Below, piece by piece: positions 23,134-34,469 of a DNA stretch of 64,000 bases. Location: assembly GCA_026120035.1 (NCBI GenBank), contig JALRME010000024.1:558001-622000 (forward strand), read 5' to 3'. The first letter of the stretch is position 1; every line of letters begins with the position of its first letter. This stretch comes from Coleophoma eucalyptorum (Eukaryota > Ascomycota > Leotiomycetes > Helotiales > Dermateaceae). Under the pieces are notes generated by a model, which ran no database searches, was not told the origin of the DNA, and saw nothing but the letters and a program-made list of their open reading frames with translations. The position numbers and the translations under genes are program-made.

Positions 23134-24967
23134 CTAATGTTTCACTGGATCTTGAGGCAAGAAGTTTCCGACTATTAGGGATGGACTTGATGACAGATTA
23201 GTAACTTCGCATCTCGAGAGCCGTGAGAGCTTACATTTTATGGTCATCTCGTCGTATGTTAAACGAGAAGCAGCATTTGATGGTTGGCTCTTTGGATTGG
23301 TCGTCAGGATTCTTCAGGAGGCAGCTTGTTAAAATAGCCTTTTGTTCTTGGTCAAAGGCTATTGCACCAAATTTGTCCCAGTAATTGACAAGAGATTGCT
23401 CTGCTAAGATTTCGTGCAGCGCTATCTTTCCCTATTACGTATCAGTTCGAATCCTATTTACTCTGTTCTTGAGAATACTCACATCGCGCAGCTTTTCAAT
23501 AGGTACGTGAATCAATTCCGCCATTTCCTTGTTGCCTCTAAAGATCTCGCCAGTTCTTCGCCAGCAACAAGCAGGTATTGCCATACTCGCGAATACACGG
23601 TCGTATTCCATCAAGCTTCGTTCGAACCACATCTCTACATATATCAATTCGATGTCTGTTAACGCCTGGATCTTTTCCCTGAATTTGGGTCGGAATCTGT
23701 CCATTTGACGCAAAATCTTCTGCTTCGATGCTGCGTGCATATGACCATCCATATAAGCTGACAAGCGCGCGTATCCCTTTACGTAGTTGAAAGGCTTCAG
23801 CATACCGGCATCGTATTTGGCTCGAAGTAACCTTTGCATTCGCTCTTCAGGAGCATCATTTCCGGTTGGATCGGCAGCTTGAAGATAATATTCGCGTGCT
23901 TTGTCAGTGGGGGCAACGCTGGCAGGCCTAGTAATAGAATTGCCTTGGGGGTTTCCAGGAGCAGATAAATTCTGCTGGTTATTAGCTAGCATGCCATTGT
24001 TATTCATTGAGCCAGGGGCCATAGGATCCACGAAAAGATTGGGGTTGTCGTCATTCAGCAATGCCCCTTCATCCAAGAGACTGTTATTCAGGAAATCGTT
24101 GAGAAGATTGTATTCATTTGTGACTTCTGGAGCATTGAACATGTAGGAAGGATGGTAGTTGTGCATATCTTGGAATTGGTTCTGGGACCCAAGCCAGTCG
24201 TTGGAGTACCCAATGACTGCAACTGATTAGTACTTCAGGACTATGTGGCATTTTTGTGTAGACCAACATTGATTAATGTTACCGTTGAGCGCGTTGGCTT
24301 GTATTCCAGAAACGGGTGATGGTTGGACAAGCTGAAGAGACCCTGCTTGTGAGAGTGCTGCCGTCCCAATGCCCAGATCTGTTTGTCCTTGCTCTTGAGG
24401 TTGCTGAAAGGAAGTACTCATGCCATTCTCGACATGAACCAGATTTTGTACCGGAGGAGTTCCATCGTCATCTGTAGAATTGCTTTGTTGCACTTTTGTC
24501 TTCCTAGAAGTTGCGTCCGGCTCTCGAAACTCATCGTGGCAGAGGTGACCGATATTACGCTTGATACAGCGAGCACAAGGGCGTTCCTGTACACCGACTC
24601 AGTCACTAGGATATTGATAGCTCGTGCTGTTGTCTTACCAAGTCGCATGTCATATGCTGCCCAAGAAAGATGTCGAATTAGCTTCTGTCAAACAATATTG
24701 CGCATGCACGCATCGCCACGCTTTCGGGCGAGGGCTCGCCCAATGGAGTACTTACAGATCTTCGACAATATACACAAGCTATATGATTCAATTCTAAGGT
24801 CAGCCGTTGTTACACAGCAAATATGGGAAACTACTTGGTCCATGCCGCCTACCATGATTCACCTTGCGCCGCTTCTTAGGACTCTTGCTCGCGCCGCTTG
24901 CGCCTGATGCTGTGGGCGATGCTTGAGTCTTCTCATCCTTCGTTTTGCTAGCCCCATTCTGTTCCAT
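23134..24967 (-). CDS. ERT1: Zn2Cys6 transcription activator of gluconeogenesis (AcuK/ERT1 type)
   Basis: Nuclear activator of gluconeogenic genes such as PEP carboxykinase and fructose-1,6-bisphosphatase, by homology to AcuK/Ert1/Rds2. Seven exons close in frame at 480 residues: 24853-24967, 24756-24778, 24639-24656, 24283-24586, 23483-24216, 23235-23431 and 23134-23185. The binuclear zinc cluster is assembled from four exons: a basic lead KSPKKRRKVNH, then Cys-x2-Cys-x6-Cys-x5-Cys-x2-Cys-x8-Cys (ACVYCRRSHMTCDL, ERPCARCIKRNIGHLC). Further family blocks are DWLGSQNQFQDMHNYHPSYMF, the LLRAKYDAGMLKPFNYVKGY region, a PAS-like segment (WFERSLMEYDRVFASM), and the C-terminal CCFSFNIRRDDHKIPSLIVGNFLP. 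The ATG at 24967 is the first in frame before the zinc cluster. The 23- and 18-nt exons are very small but frame and Cys spacing require them. Confidence 0.93.
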
Positions 24968-25555
24968 GACATCGGAGCCTATCTTTGGAAGGCTTCCATT
25001 GGAATGCGACTTTGCGCGCAATCGTTTTCGAGCACCGAGAGATGGACTGTTGTTCGTAGGGCTTATCCAGGCCTGCTGTGCGTCTGATCAGCCGCTCAAT
25101 CGAAATTATGGACACTGACGGACGGGGTGGTGTTTATATACCGTTGTATTGAGCCTCGCGACGTTCGAAGATCTGCCCTCACATTCAGTTGTCTTGTACT
25201 TGAAGCTTTTAATCAAGTCGCTGGAGGATGGGCCAAAGGTTCGCTTCTACTCGTAAGCGGGAGACAAGGCCGAGCTTAGGTGGGGTTATCGCCTGTGATC
25301 ATCATCTGCGGTACCTGAATGTGAAGTAAATCAACCTCGAGATTAAATGTATAGTCGTGCTCTACACAAAAAAGAGATTCAAGATCGCAGAATTATTGCA
25401 TGTCCTACAAGGCCTAGAATTTCGGGGTATCTTTACTATAATAGACAGGATGCTTCCTTAACCATTCATGATACTTCGTGCCCTCGTGACACCAAAACTC
25501 CGCTGCTCCGTTACTAGCACATGAACCACATTAGAAGTAGCCTTGAAAACGCCGT
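24968..25555. other. Intergenic: AcuK upstream region
   Basis: Upstream region of the AcuK/ERT1 gene and 3' flank of the CENP-Q-like gene. No coding or repeat feature seen. Confidence 0.5.
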
Positions 25556-27315
25556 TCATCCTAGAACGACCTCCTCATACTGTTCATGTTTTAAATACCC
25601 AAAAAGTGTAGCCTGAACTACGGCCTTTCCCTTGGCTATAGCTTCGTCGATCCCTCGGATCTGACTTATATTGCCCTGCATACTACTAACGTGATCATTT
25701 ACCTCCTGAACGAGTGAGAGTAGCTTTGTGTCATTTGAGGCCTGTTGATTACGTTATTAAAAGTAGAGCGCAAAACGAGAGATACTTACGTGCAGAGGTG
25801 CTGTAATTATTCCTCTGTCAATCTGTATACCCAGATCATCTATGAGCTCCTCTTTTGTATCCTCTTCGTGTTGAAGTAGCTGATGAAGTTTTCGGCTGTC
25901 TTGTTTCCTCCTCGATGCCTCGGACTTCGCATTGGCTTCCAGCTCCGACAGGTCTGCTTTCTCGTACTCGAGTTTATTCTTTCGCTGTTTCAGCTCGGCT
26001 TCCAAAAGCGCATTGGTATGTATGGCAGGTGTGAGTTGAGAATACAACAGATTTTGTGTATTCAAAACCCCTTCGAAATCAAAATCATCTTCTGTCTGAC
26101 CACGAGTCCTCGACGGAAATGGAATTCCTTTGCCGATCTTTCTGATCAGCTTTCTATTCACCATACTTATAGCTGAGCTGACAATATTTCTTCTACGCTC
26201 ATCTTGGGCGTGCACAAGAATGGGCTGTTCGGCCCCGTGTAGCATTTGTGAAATGCGTTCGATACTTTCCTGGGGAAGGACTTCCCATTTAGAGTCGATA
26301 GTATGTCGAGATACTTGTCGTGTCCCTGATTTAAGATGCGTAAAACTCAAAGAGATTTCTTGTTCTCTACGTGCTTCCGCATCACCTGCATCGACGCGAC
26401 GTCGCTTGGGTGAACGTGGATCGACTACTGTTCCTGTGTAAGTAATCAGTATAGAGGCGGTCAGAATCATAGCTTAAATCTACTCTTGCTGCTCATACCT
26501 TCACGCGGAGCCACCTTATTAGAAGTTTCCCCCGCTATCTTCTTCCCAGGCTGATGATCCACTCTCTCATCAACTATAGCTTGTTTGCGTTTTGTTATCT
26601 TCGCACCTCCAGATCTAGGTTGGGAAGTTGCTACTCGACTTTGTTGACCAGCCTTTGTTTTGGAGAGTGAAGACGTAGCAGTTTCGACCGCGACCAATTC
26701 ATCATGCTCAGATGAGCCAATAACTCCACTCTTATTAATACCTGAACCATTGAGCGAGGCATGCTTCTTGTTCTTTGCAACACCTTGTTTTGGTTTTGGT
26801 ATCTTTTTCTTTGCTTTATCCACATTCTGTAAACGTGCTGCAGTCGTACTGCTCGATGGCTTATCGTCAATGCTCGTCCCATGCTTTTTAGAGGTCTTAG
26901 ATGTATCCTTCATAGCTTGAGTACTGCTGCGATCAACAGTTCCCTCTGAATTTTGTGACTTTGATTTCTCAGGAAGCGATGATACCACCCAATACTCTGA
27001 TGGGCGATCTCTTGTCCTGCCCGACGACCTCCTCTCCGCAATATCAGCTGTTCGCATGTCGCTCCCATGATTCTGAAGACCTTTCGACTTGGTTTTTGCA
27101 GCTTTGGATGCATCTTTAGATTCCTTGTTTTTCGTGACAGCTGGCGGTGAGACTCTAGGTCTAGACGACCTCTTCGTTCTAGGGGTAAGAATAGGCTCGG
27201 GCTCCAGGCCAGGATTTGCAGGTACTAATTTGCTTTCATCCGCCAGCGTTGCAGATGGTGCAATGGTTGGAGCAGCTGCCCACCATGACCTAGGCGCAGT
27301 GCGTTGCCTCTTCAT
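25556..27315 (-). CDS. CENP-Q-like inner-kinetochore protein
   Basis: Best explained as CENP-Q (Okp1; Fta7 in fission yeast), which pairs with CENP-U/Ame1 in the COMA complex. Exons 26499-27315, 25790-26433 and 25556-25741, with introns of 65 and 48 nt, give 548 residues. The N-terminal ~270 residues are disordered, basic and Ser/Lys-rich, with RSSGRTRDRPSEYWVVSSLP, the RPSxYW-type motif common in fungal CENP-Q. A predicted NLS-like PRSPKRRRVDAG follows. The C-terminal part contains SKWEVLPQESIERISQML and long coiled coils (LLEAELKQRKNKLEYEKADLSE, then SRKLHQLLQHEEDTKEELID in outline). The call rests on this domain order and motif, not on an alignment; another coiled-coil chromatin protein is possible. 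Confidence 0.72.
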
Positions 27316-27937
27316 GATTGATGGCTCTGGCGCCTAAACAATGTTAGAATAAATTCTGTATTGCAAAAAGAGTGAACACTGACCATGGGCACGAATATTG
27401 AACAATTGACGCGTCTGGTGTTTACTTACAGCGTGTTGAGTGATATGATGATTCGGATTTTCTATAATCCGAGTCTGTCGACGTTGGCATGGGCCTCCAT
27501 TCATTAAGTTTTGCACCAATTGTAGCTATTACCATATAAACAATTCAGATCCTCAAAGTTAATATTCTTTTGTTATTCTTTTACCCTTATTATTGTTGAT
27601 TCTATAGGAGTAGTTCGCAAAACATGTCTTTGACCTGGATGAAGACAACCAGCTCGCTAATAGCTAGGTTGAAACCATGTGCATCCCCGCTTACAAGCTA
27701 CAATCTTGATTCAGATTCATACAGCTCTGTCCAGTACAAAGGACATACATGGGAAGCATGTTTGGGAAATCACGTAGGGTAATAGGTAGGCTGGGTCTCT
27801 TGCAAAAAAAAGCTGTTCACGTTGAGTTATGCTGATATTTAAATTGTCTGCAGTAGAATTGGAGTTCAATGACTCCATTCGGATGATTCAACAGTAGAGG
27901 TACTTTGTAAACACCTAAGTAGCTACTCGCTGAGCAC
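27316..27937. other. Intergenic
   Basis: Upstream region of the CENP-Q-like gene and 3' flank of the DUF2855 gene. AT-rich; nothing supported. Confidence 0.5.
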
Positions 27938-29245
27938 CTACAAACCTGACAGAGCCGGAAACCCAAGGTCAAAAACAAGTCCTTGATCAGGGCCAATCTC
28001 GTCTCTGACAAGTCTGTTCCAACCATCAGCAAGATCTTCCATACCTTTGCCCCATAGCAGATTCAACCCTTTCACACCACTTTTACATCTCTTCCAAGCC
28101 TCTAGAAACTCCTCAAAATAGCGCTTCTCGCCCAATATTTTTAGAGCTTGTAATCGCATGTCGGAAGCATTGATTTGAATTCCATCACTTTGTGAGCTTT
28201 TGATGAGGGTCTGCAGCGTTTCTTCGGGACTTGTAGCTACTACCTCGGCTCCAATCCTGAATACCAACAAGCCCTTGCACCGAGGCTTTAACTTCTCAGC
28301 CCACCGATCCGTGGCACCGCCTCTAGCACCAAAGTCACACAGAATGAGATTTACATTTGAATCAATGCCGAGCTGCGCGGCAAAATCCCCGCTTCCATCT
28401 GCATCATACTTGATGGTGGCATCGTACAAGCCTGTACCTTCGATAAATGAGCTTGATGCATGTGATCCCACGGCCACAATCTTTCCAGGACGGCTCCCTT
28501 CGGGACGACCGTGTCGAAGTTCGTGAGCAAATGCCAGAGCGGTCTTGCCACTACCAGAGAAAATAACCATAGTCGTGTCAAGACCAATGTGCGCCTGCTC
28601 AGTAGTAATGTTTTTGTTTGACCCGAGTCCAGGTTCCTCGCCTGGATGGGCGCGGTCTGTCGGAGTAAATGAAAATACAAATCGGTTCAACAGATACCCT
28701 GTCTCAAACAGAACTTGCCAAAGGGCATCGGAACCCAAGCTTTGTTTCTCTTGCTCTGTTCGAATTGATGGTGGAAGGCTGAAATAGCGATTGTACATGG
28801 GCATCAGATCTTTACGCCGTAAACTGGTCTCAACAATCTGACCTGGTAGTTCCGTGCTCAAAACCACTTCCATATCGACTGGGAGAGTCCCGATTGGCAA
28901 ATATCCATATAACAGACTTCCGACCTTGACTTCTGAGTCTTTAGAAAGCGTACTTTCTATAACAACGCCATAGCCCCACGCGGATATACAACCATATTTG
29001 CTGGAGTCTGCGTACTCAGTTGGTATTGAGGGAGGTAGAGGGTGCACATCCCACCAGTTTCCAAAAAAGTTGCCCAAACGGGCATAAGTAAGGTTGTTGG
29101 TTGTCAAAGACAGGATATAAGACTGGACACGTAGAGACGAAGGTGCTAATGGGGGGAGAGGAAGGGCTCCCGGAAGAGCAACGATATACTGATGCTCGTA
29201 GTTCTGTCGAGACAAAACTTGGATTACTGGATGCTTTGAACCCAT
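27938..29245 (-). CDS. DUF2855 family protein
   Basis: A single exon of 435 residues matching the DUF2855 family, found in fungi and bacteria and of unproved function. Its layout resembles a medium-chain reductase: an N-terminal GroES-like portion with LTYARLGNFFGNWWDVHPLP, where family members keep the TYA..G....YW..FP-type motif, and a C-terminal half with a strand-turn-helix (TTMVIFSGSGKTALAFAHEL) in the place of a nucleotide-binding loop, followed by KIVAVGS and LILCDFGARGG. No catalytic zinc ligands are evident. An enzyme role in polyketide or quinone-type metabolism has been suggested for relatives, but nothing around this copy supports that: the neighbours are housekeeping genes. Confidence 0.85.
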   Translation of the reverse strand: MGSKHPVIQVLSRQNYEHQYIVALPGALPLPPLAPSSLRVQSYILSLTTNNLTYARLGNFFGNWWDVHPLPPSIPTEYADSSKYGCISAWGYGVVIESTLSKDSEVKVGSLLYGYLPIGTLPVDMEVVLSTELPGQIVETSLRRKDLMPMYNRYFSLPPSIRTEQEKQSLGSDALWQVLFETGYLLNRFVFSFTPTDRAHPGEEPGLGSNKNITTEQAHIGLDTTMVIFSGSGKTALAFAHELRHGRPEGSRPGKIVAVGSHASSSFIEGTGLYDATIKYDADGSGDFAAQLGIDSNVNLILCDFGARGGATDRWAEKLKPRCKGLLVFRIGAEVVATSPEETLQTLIKSSQSDGIQINASDMRLQALKILGEKRYFEEFLEAWKRCKSGVKGLNLLWGKGMEDLADGWNRLVRDEIGPDQGLVFDLGFPALSGL

Positions 29246-29651
29246 CTTTGCAACACGTTATAAGAATTCAAATTTATTAGAATAGAGCAAAATAACTAAC
29301 GACGTTGGATTTAGTATAAGATTTTCTAGGAAGTCAGCTTACGCTGATGACGTGGATTTATTGGTAGTAGCGACTTACCCATGTAGTACAGTAGACGACC
29401 TGCATACTTTAAACAATTAAATATGCTGGATTATTATGCACAACTACTATGGGAGGTTCTTTTGCAGTAACAATGAATATTAATTGTTTATATTACATTG
29501 TAGATCTGCTAGCAGGAAACTGGTCTGCGAAGTAGGCTGACTCACAAACGAGAGATAGATAGATAATAGAGGGTAGTTCGGTTACATTATCACTTCAAGT
29601 TTAGTCAAGGCTTTGTTAGTCTTTGAAACCTGCTTACTCAGAATCCAATCT
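29246..29651. other. Intergenic
   Basis: AT-rich spacer between the DUF2855 start and the stop of the polymerase gene. Nothing supported. Confidence 0.5.
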
Positions 29652-31673
29652 TCATTCTTCCAGAATATGGAAGCGCTCATGAGCAGCCATAGCAAAAGCA
29701 GGCATCATCATACCACATTCTTTACATCGCTCAGTCCCATCATCTTCATTTTCATCGGATTCCCAATACCCAGAGCCTGTACTTCCCTGTGATTGGGTCA
29801 CGAAATCCTCAGAACCATTTGACAGGTCTTTCATGACTTCACAGCCAGCACTTGGCTCGGTCACGGGAATGCCTTCAACACTTTGAGTCCCTAAATCTGG
29901 AGCGTTTAAAACTGGCAATGGATCTGGGGGTACGTCTTTATCCTCAACTTTCCATTCCCTCAGCACTGTCTCTTGCTTCTGAAACATCCTTCCAATATCT
30001 CTGCCTCCTCCGCCTCCATCTTCACTTGCTGTCTCGACCATATTCGTCACACCTATATTCATCAAACTCAAATTCCATCCACCCTGCTGTGGGTGAAGTC
30101 TCCGAAACATTGGTAATAATGTTTGTTGAACAAGCCGCTCTACGATCGAATCTGTGCCGTCCTTCAGGTTAAAAATAAAGTTCGGAAGAGGGCATGACTT
30201 GGAAATTCGATTGAAGGTGCGTGTTCTTGTTCCATCAGGATTCATAGGTGGTCGGGGTCTCGTTGATAACCTGATTGTCTTGGGGTGAGCAATCCATCGC
30301 TTAGTTGACCCTGACTTGTCATCCTCGTTGTCGTCCAACAGGTCCGTGTGCATTCTGTCCACAAGACTTGTCCCAAGCTTCCTTAACTCCTTCATCACTT
30401 GTGGTATGGAGTCAAGCCGGATATACGAATCTTCTATGCTGATTTGGTGGGGTATTTTTTGCGCATCTTTCACTGGTGTATTATCGATCCCATTTATAAG
30501 ACCCCACACCTTGCCACCAATGCCGTGCTCTGCACCAGAACCTCCCAGTAGCATCTCAAGCATGTTTGCACCTATCCCAGGGAAAAGACGTACATGACGC
30601 ACTGAGACAGACTCTTTTGTCTCTCCATACACCAGTCCACGATCAAAATCTGCTGGTCTAGATAAAACATTATCGCGAATACGCTGTGACATCTTGAAAC
30701 CAATCCCAGGGATTTTGCCAATATCATGGCTATCAATAAAGGTGGTGACATTGCTCTCTGGTGCATCAGAGCGGATTTGTGAATCCCTGATTCCAGCTGA
30801 ATTATTGAGTTCAATTGAGTTACTGACTTCAACTGTATATGGTGGAAGCAGAGTTGTCTGCCCCTTGGGCTTGTTCATATTACCAACGAGCTTACTTAAA
30901 AGCTTGTTGGTTGATACGCCAACTGTCGACGTATAACCTTTCTCTTCTTCCAAACTGAGTCTCAAATGCCTTGCAAAGTGAGAGCCAAGAAGAAGACGTA
31001 TCCTCAAAGGGTCATGCAACTCTTGATCAGTGACAGAAGAGAGATCTGAGGAAGACTTAATAGGATACCCATGCCCCGCGATCTCTGTTGCATCGAAAGC
31101 GAAGCCGGACGTGGGATCATCGCGGCGCAACTGAAAAAATGAATGAGACAGGTCGTAGGGGTTTAGGAGAGTTTGGTTGTAGTCGATGATATCTGTCACA
31201 TCCATAAAGACTTCGTCAAAGCCAAGCCTCTCCACTTTGCCGCTCCAGGTAAATGCCTCTAGAAACTTATAGAGAGCTTTAGAGGCATCGCGGAAACGCC
31301 CGAGTTCTTCTCCCAGAACTATAACCACATCTGGGCATATCTGTCTCGCTTCCGTAATAAGTTGAAGCTTACGCAAACCTCGCTTCCTAGCTTCGTAATT
31401 GCAGGTCACGATGATCTGTTTTTGCTGAACGGCGAAGGGAATGTCTCGCAAGGCTTCGTTCTCAACCATAAATACACTGCAGTAAAAACAGTCATAATCC
31501 TGCGCCATATCATGTCAGCTGTGGTTCTAGTGGTCGCCCAGGCCGTGCGGAGAGGCTTGGTGTAGACTTACAAAGTGGATGATGATCCTTCCATCGTCCC
31601 TCTTCAGCTGTTCTGGCTTCAGCTTAAGCCTGGACGCCGTTGAAGGTCCTTGGGCAGGCGGCGCAGGTGGCAT
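29652..31673 (-). CDS. Y-family translesion DNA polymerase iota
   Basis: Nuclear low-fidelity polymerase that copies past damaged bases. Two exons, 31572-31673 and 29652-31499 (72-nt intron), give 649 residues. The exon junction restores the first catalytic motif IIHF|DYDCFYCSVF, with metal-binding Asp. The iota-like signature VQQKQIIVTCNYEARKRG, then LITEARQICPDVV, GEELGRFRDASKALY and the second acidic motif VERLGFDEVFMDVTD, separate it from eta (Rad30) and kappa (DinB). STVGVSTNKLLSKLVGNMNKPK and DIGKIPGIGFKMSQRI are the palm end and thumb helix-hairpin-helix. The little-finger region follows. The last 25 residues contain Cys-x2-Cys and His-x3-His (CKECGMMMPAFAMAAHERFH), a UBZ-type ubiquitin-binding finger expected to recruit it to ubiquitinated PCNA. 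The iota assignment is by motif style. Confidence 0.88.
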
Positions 31674-32834
31674 GGTCAGAGGCGAAGGTATACGGTGTCA
31701 TTCTCGTACCTCTCGTACCTCGGTGAAAGTGAGGCTATTTTCTGCACCTGCCCCAGTGGCAAATGAAACTGAATCCAGATGGGCTCCACGATGCTGGGTT
31801 TGTGTTTGTCAAAGTGAGATGGGCTTGAGTGGCAGAGAGGATAGGACATGGGGGTATTTCGATAGGCGAGGCTCCACTCTGGTGTAGCCGCGCGTGGTTG
31901 AAACGTGGTGAGGCTATCAACACCCCTCGTATCGCTATAGTGCACCGTCGCTTCGACTTGTTGCAGCATAAATAGCCTCCGGCAGGCTCGGACGACTGTC
32001 AGTATCAAGCGAGCCTAGCTCTACATCAAACCAGCTGACAAAAATAGCATTGTCGAAGGTTAGCGAGGATAAATATAAGTCGAGCATGGAGCATGTACCA
32101 TATTGTAAGTAAGCTAAGCTAGAGTAAGCAGCTAAGCCCAGCAGGGGACCACAGTTCTGTATCCCATTCGCGCCAGTCTGGACCACTCCCGTTACTTCGT
32201 ACAGTACAATACAGCCTGTACCGTCCTGGACTGGACTGGGCTGGGCTGGGCTGGCATGGATCATCAGACAGGTCGCTCTGTTACTCGTTCTCACTTGATC
32301 TGCCTGATGGAGTCGAGCTCGAGCCGACCAGATCCCCGCACCTCAGCCAATCCGCAGGCCGTGACTATGTGCTTCATCTTCCATCTGTGCATATCTCGCA
32401 GCCAAGCCAGCGCTTCAGGTTGACCAACATCCCATTCCCCTTCTCCCATCCCCAATTATAATCCGCAGGCTTCCCAATTTCCTTATCCACGGCGGTTCCT
32501 CTAAACTCGTCACATCGCGTCTATATCTTCATCACCTGCATTAGACCGTCCACACCCAATCTACGCGCTTCTCCACATCCACGACGCCTGGACACCTATT
32601 AATGGTCTGCACGTCAAAACATCTAAAAGTTTCATTTCAGACTGCCCTGGCCTTACTTAACCCCGCCATGAACCTCAAGCGTTGATCTATTCCACATTAC
32701 AAACTATAAGCTTCTTGAGCTTGCTGCATTCTCTGGCAGCCAAAGCCTTTTTGGACTCGACACCAGGTATCTTGATATCTGTAGCACCGCGTCCAAGTTC
32801 TTGACAAGTCACTACCAGCGCTTACTAGTCAAAT
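31674..32834. other. 1.2-kb divergent upstream region
   Basis: Between the starts of DNA polymerase iota (-) and the proline-directed-site-rich protein (+). It contains several TGGGC/GCTGG iterations around 32220-32255 and a pyrimidine-rich leader from about 32440 on. No gene supported. Confidence 0.5.
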
Positions 32835-34019
32835 ATGATGCTGGCTCCTGTCCGGTATTGCTCACCAGCCATGAACTTCCCATCGCCCTCCTCGTCGCCG
32901 TCTTGCTCCCCACCCAGCAGTACGTCCACGTCCAAGCGACCAAGGTTATCTCTCCAGATCAAGACGCCGATTACACCTCAGACATTAGGAAGGTCTGCTA
33001 CAGCCCTCAAGGCAGACGTGGATCCAACTTCTCCAACCGCCTTCAACACCCTCTCGAATGCCTATGCCGTAGCCATAGAGAATGCTTCGCCGGTAACACC
33101 CAAGGTATCAGCAAGCGAACCGAAAAACGTTAAGTCGACGCCGCTGAGGCTGCAAACCTCAATGAGCTTTGCTGACCATTATGTCAATCCATCACAACGA
33201 ACCCAGACCCCAGGACCATTCTCCATCTCATACCCAGAATCACCAGCCACGGCTCACCCAGAGAACCAGAAGACAGAGACCCCGTTCACCTACACACCTC
33301 CTCAGTCTGCAGGCTTGTCAGGCCCATCAAGAGTATTCACATTCACTGCGCAAACGCCAGAGAAAGCAAGTGCGAGTCCACGAACACCTCGCCGAAGAGC
33401 AACATTCACTGGAAACTTCCAGGTAGCACCATACACTCATCCAAGGAGCCTACGAAGTATCCTTCGTAACTCACCTCTGCCACCTCCAAGCACAGTAACA
33501 CCAGTTACTCCACGAACATCATTACGTCTTGCAAATCGAGCTGCCAAAAAGGTTGGCTACAACGACCCTTTGACCCAGACAATTATCACCAATAAATACA
33601 CAACAAGCCATATAGAGCTCTTAGCGGAGGATGAGAAACATGATGCGATGGCTGATTCAGCAGATGGGGTCGAGCTTATGTTAGATGTGACCATGGCGTA
33701 TAATAGAGAAGATGATACAAGAGATGGCGGGCAAACACCAGGTCCCTTCGAGGAAATGAGAAGAAGAATGGCCGGATTGGGATCCGAAAGTGATCCAGAA
33801 ACCCCAGGATTGAGGAAACGAAAACGTAAGGACAAGAAAAGGAAATGGGTTTGGACAATTGGCGACGAAAACGATGAATCAGACCCAATCGAGGGAACAC
33901 CTATGACAGCAATGCGAGATGATACACCGGCTACAGCAATCTGGCGAGGATCTTCGGTAGCTTCTGATTCCACCATGGAATCTATCGATGAGCGGCCTGG
34001 TACAGCACAATCGTTATGA
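32835..34019 (+). CDS. Disordered Ser/Thr-Pro-rich fungal protein
   Basis: Single exon of 394 residues; the true start may be the Met at 32871 (MNFPSPSSS), since the first residues look unconserved. The protein is rich in TP and SP dipeptides (for example TPITPQT, SPVTPK, TPGPFSISYPESP, SPRTPRRRATF), as in substrates of cyclin-dependent or MAP kinases. The centre has an ordered-looking block: PRSLRSILRNSPLPPP, TPRTSLRLANRAAKKVGYNDPLTQTI and NKYTTSHIELL. A basic cluster GLRKRKRKDKKRKWVWTIGDE is a probable nuclear localisation signal. I believe this is a family limited to filamentous ascomycetes but cannot name a function. Codon use and length leave little doubt that it is expressed. Confidence 0.85.
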   Translation: MMLAPVRYCSPAMNFPSPSSSPSCSPPSSTSTSKRPRLSLQIKTPITPQTLGRSATALKADVDPTSPTAFNTLSNAYAVAIENASPVTPKVSASEPKNVKSTPLRLQTSMSFADHYVNPSQRTQTPGPFSISYPESPATAHPENQKTETPFTYTPPQSAGLSGPSRVFTFTAQTPEKASASPRTPRRRATFTGNFQVAPYTHPRSLRSILRNSPLPPPSTVTPVTPRTSLRLANRAAKKVGYNDPLTQTIITNKYTTSHIELLAEDEKHDAMADSADGVELMLDVTMAYNREDDTRDGGQTPGPFEEMRRRMAGLGSESDPETPGLRKRKRKDKKRKWVWTIGDENDESDPIEGTPMTAMRDDTPATAIWRGSSVASDSTMESIDERPGTAQSL

Positions 34020-34469
34020 TTTAAGCTGTAGTCCTGGATGTGGACAGAGAATTGATCGCTGGCTATCGCTTATGATAGCCCGCAGAGCTATATTCGCCCG
34101 GCGTTATGAGCTTAAATACTCGAAGATGCTGCACCAATGAAGATAGCTGCAACGCATAACAATGTACTGGCAAAATAGACATACTACAGTCTACAACGCT
34201 ACAAGAGGTCGCCCAAGTCAGCATTAAGTCACTTGGCTATGAATATCTCAAGATGTACAATATCACAGTGGCTTAAAAAGCCTTTAATCCAATGAATATA
34301 TGAAGACGTTACAGTCAAAAGTATGCTACACCTGTCATTTGTATATTTTCCCAATTTTCAAAACTGTGAAACTTTGTCCCTTTTAATCGCAGGCGTAATG
34401 CCACCATTGGAGACTTACAATTAAAAAGAAAAGAGGCCCTTGGGAATCAAATTCATGAACTACTATAGA
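34020..34469. other. Intergenic, convergent 3' flanks
   Basis: Between the stops of the preceding gene (+) and the cupin gene (-). Nothing supported. Confidence 0.5.

Noticed and set aside
23444..23455. GTTCGAATCC as a tRNA T-loop
   Set aside because: It lies in a 51-nt intron of the AcuK gene; no matching acceptor stem or D-arm found around it.
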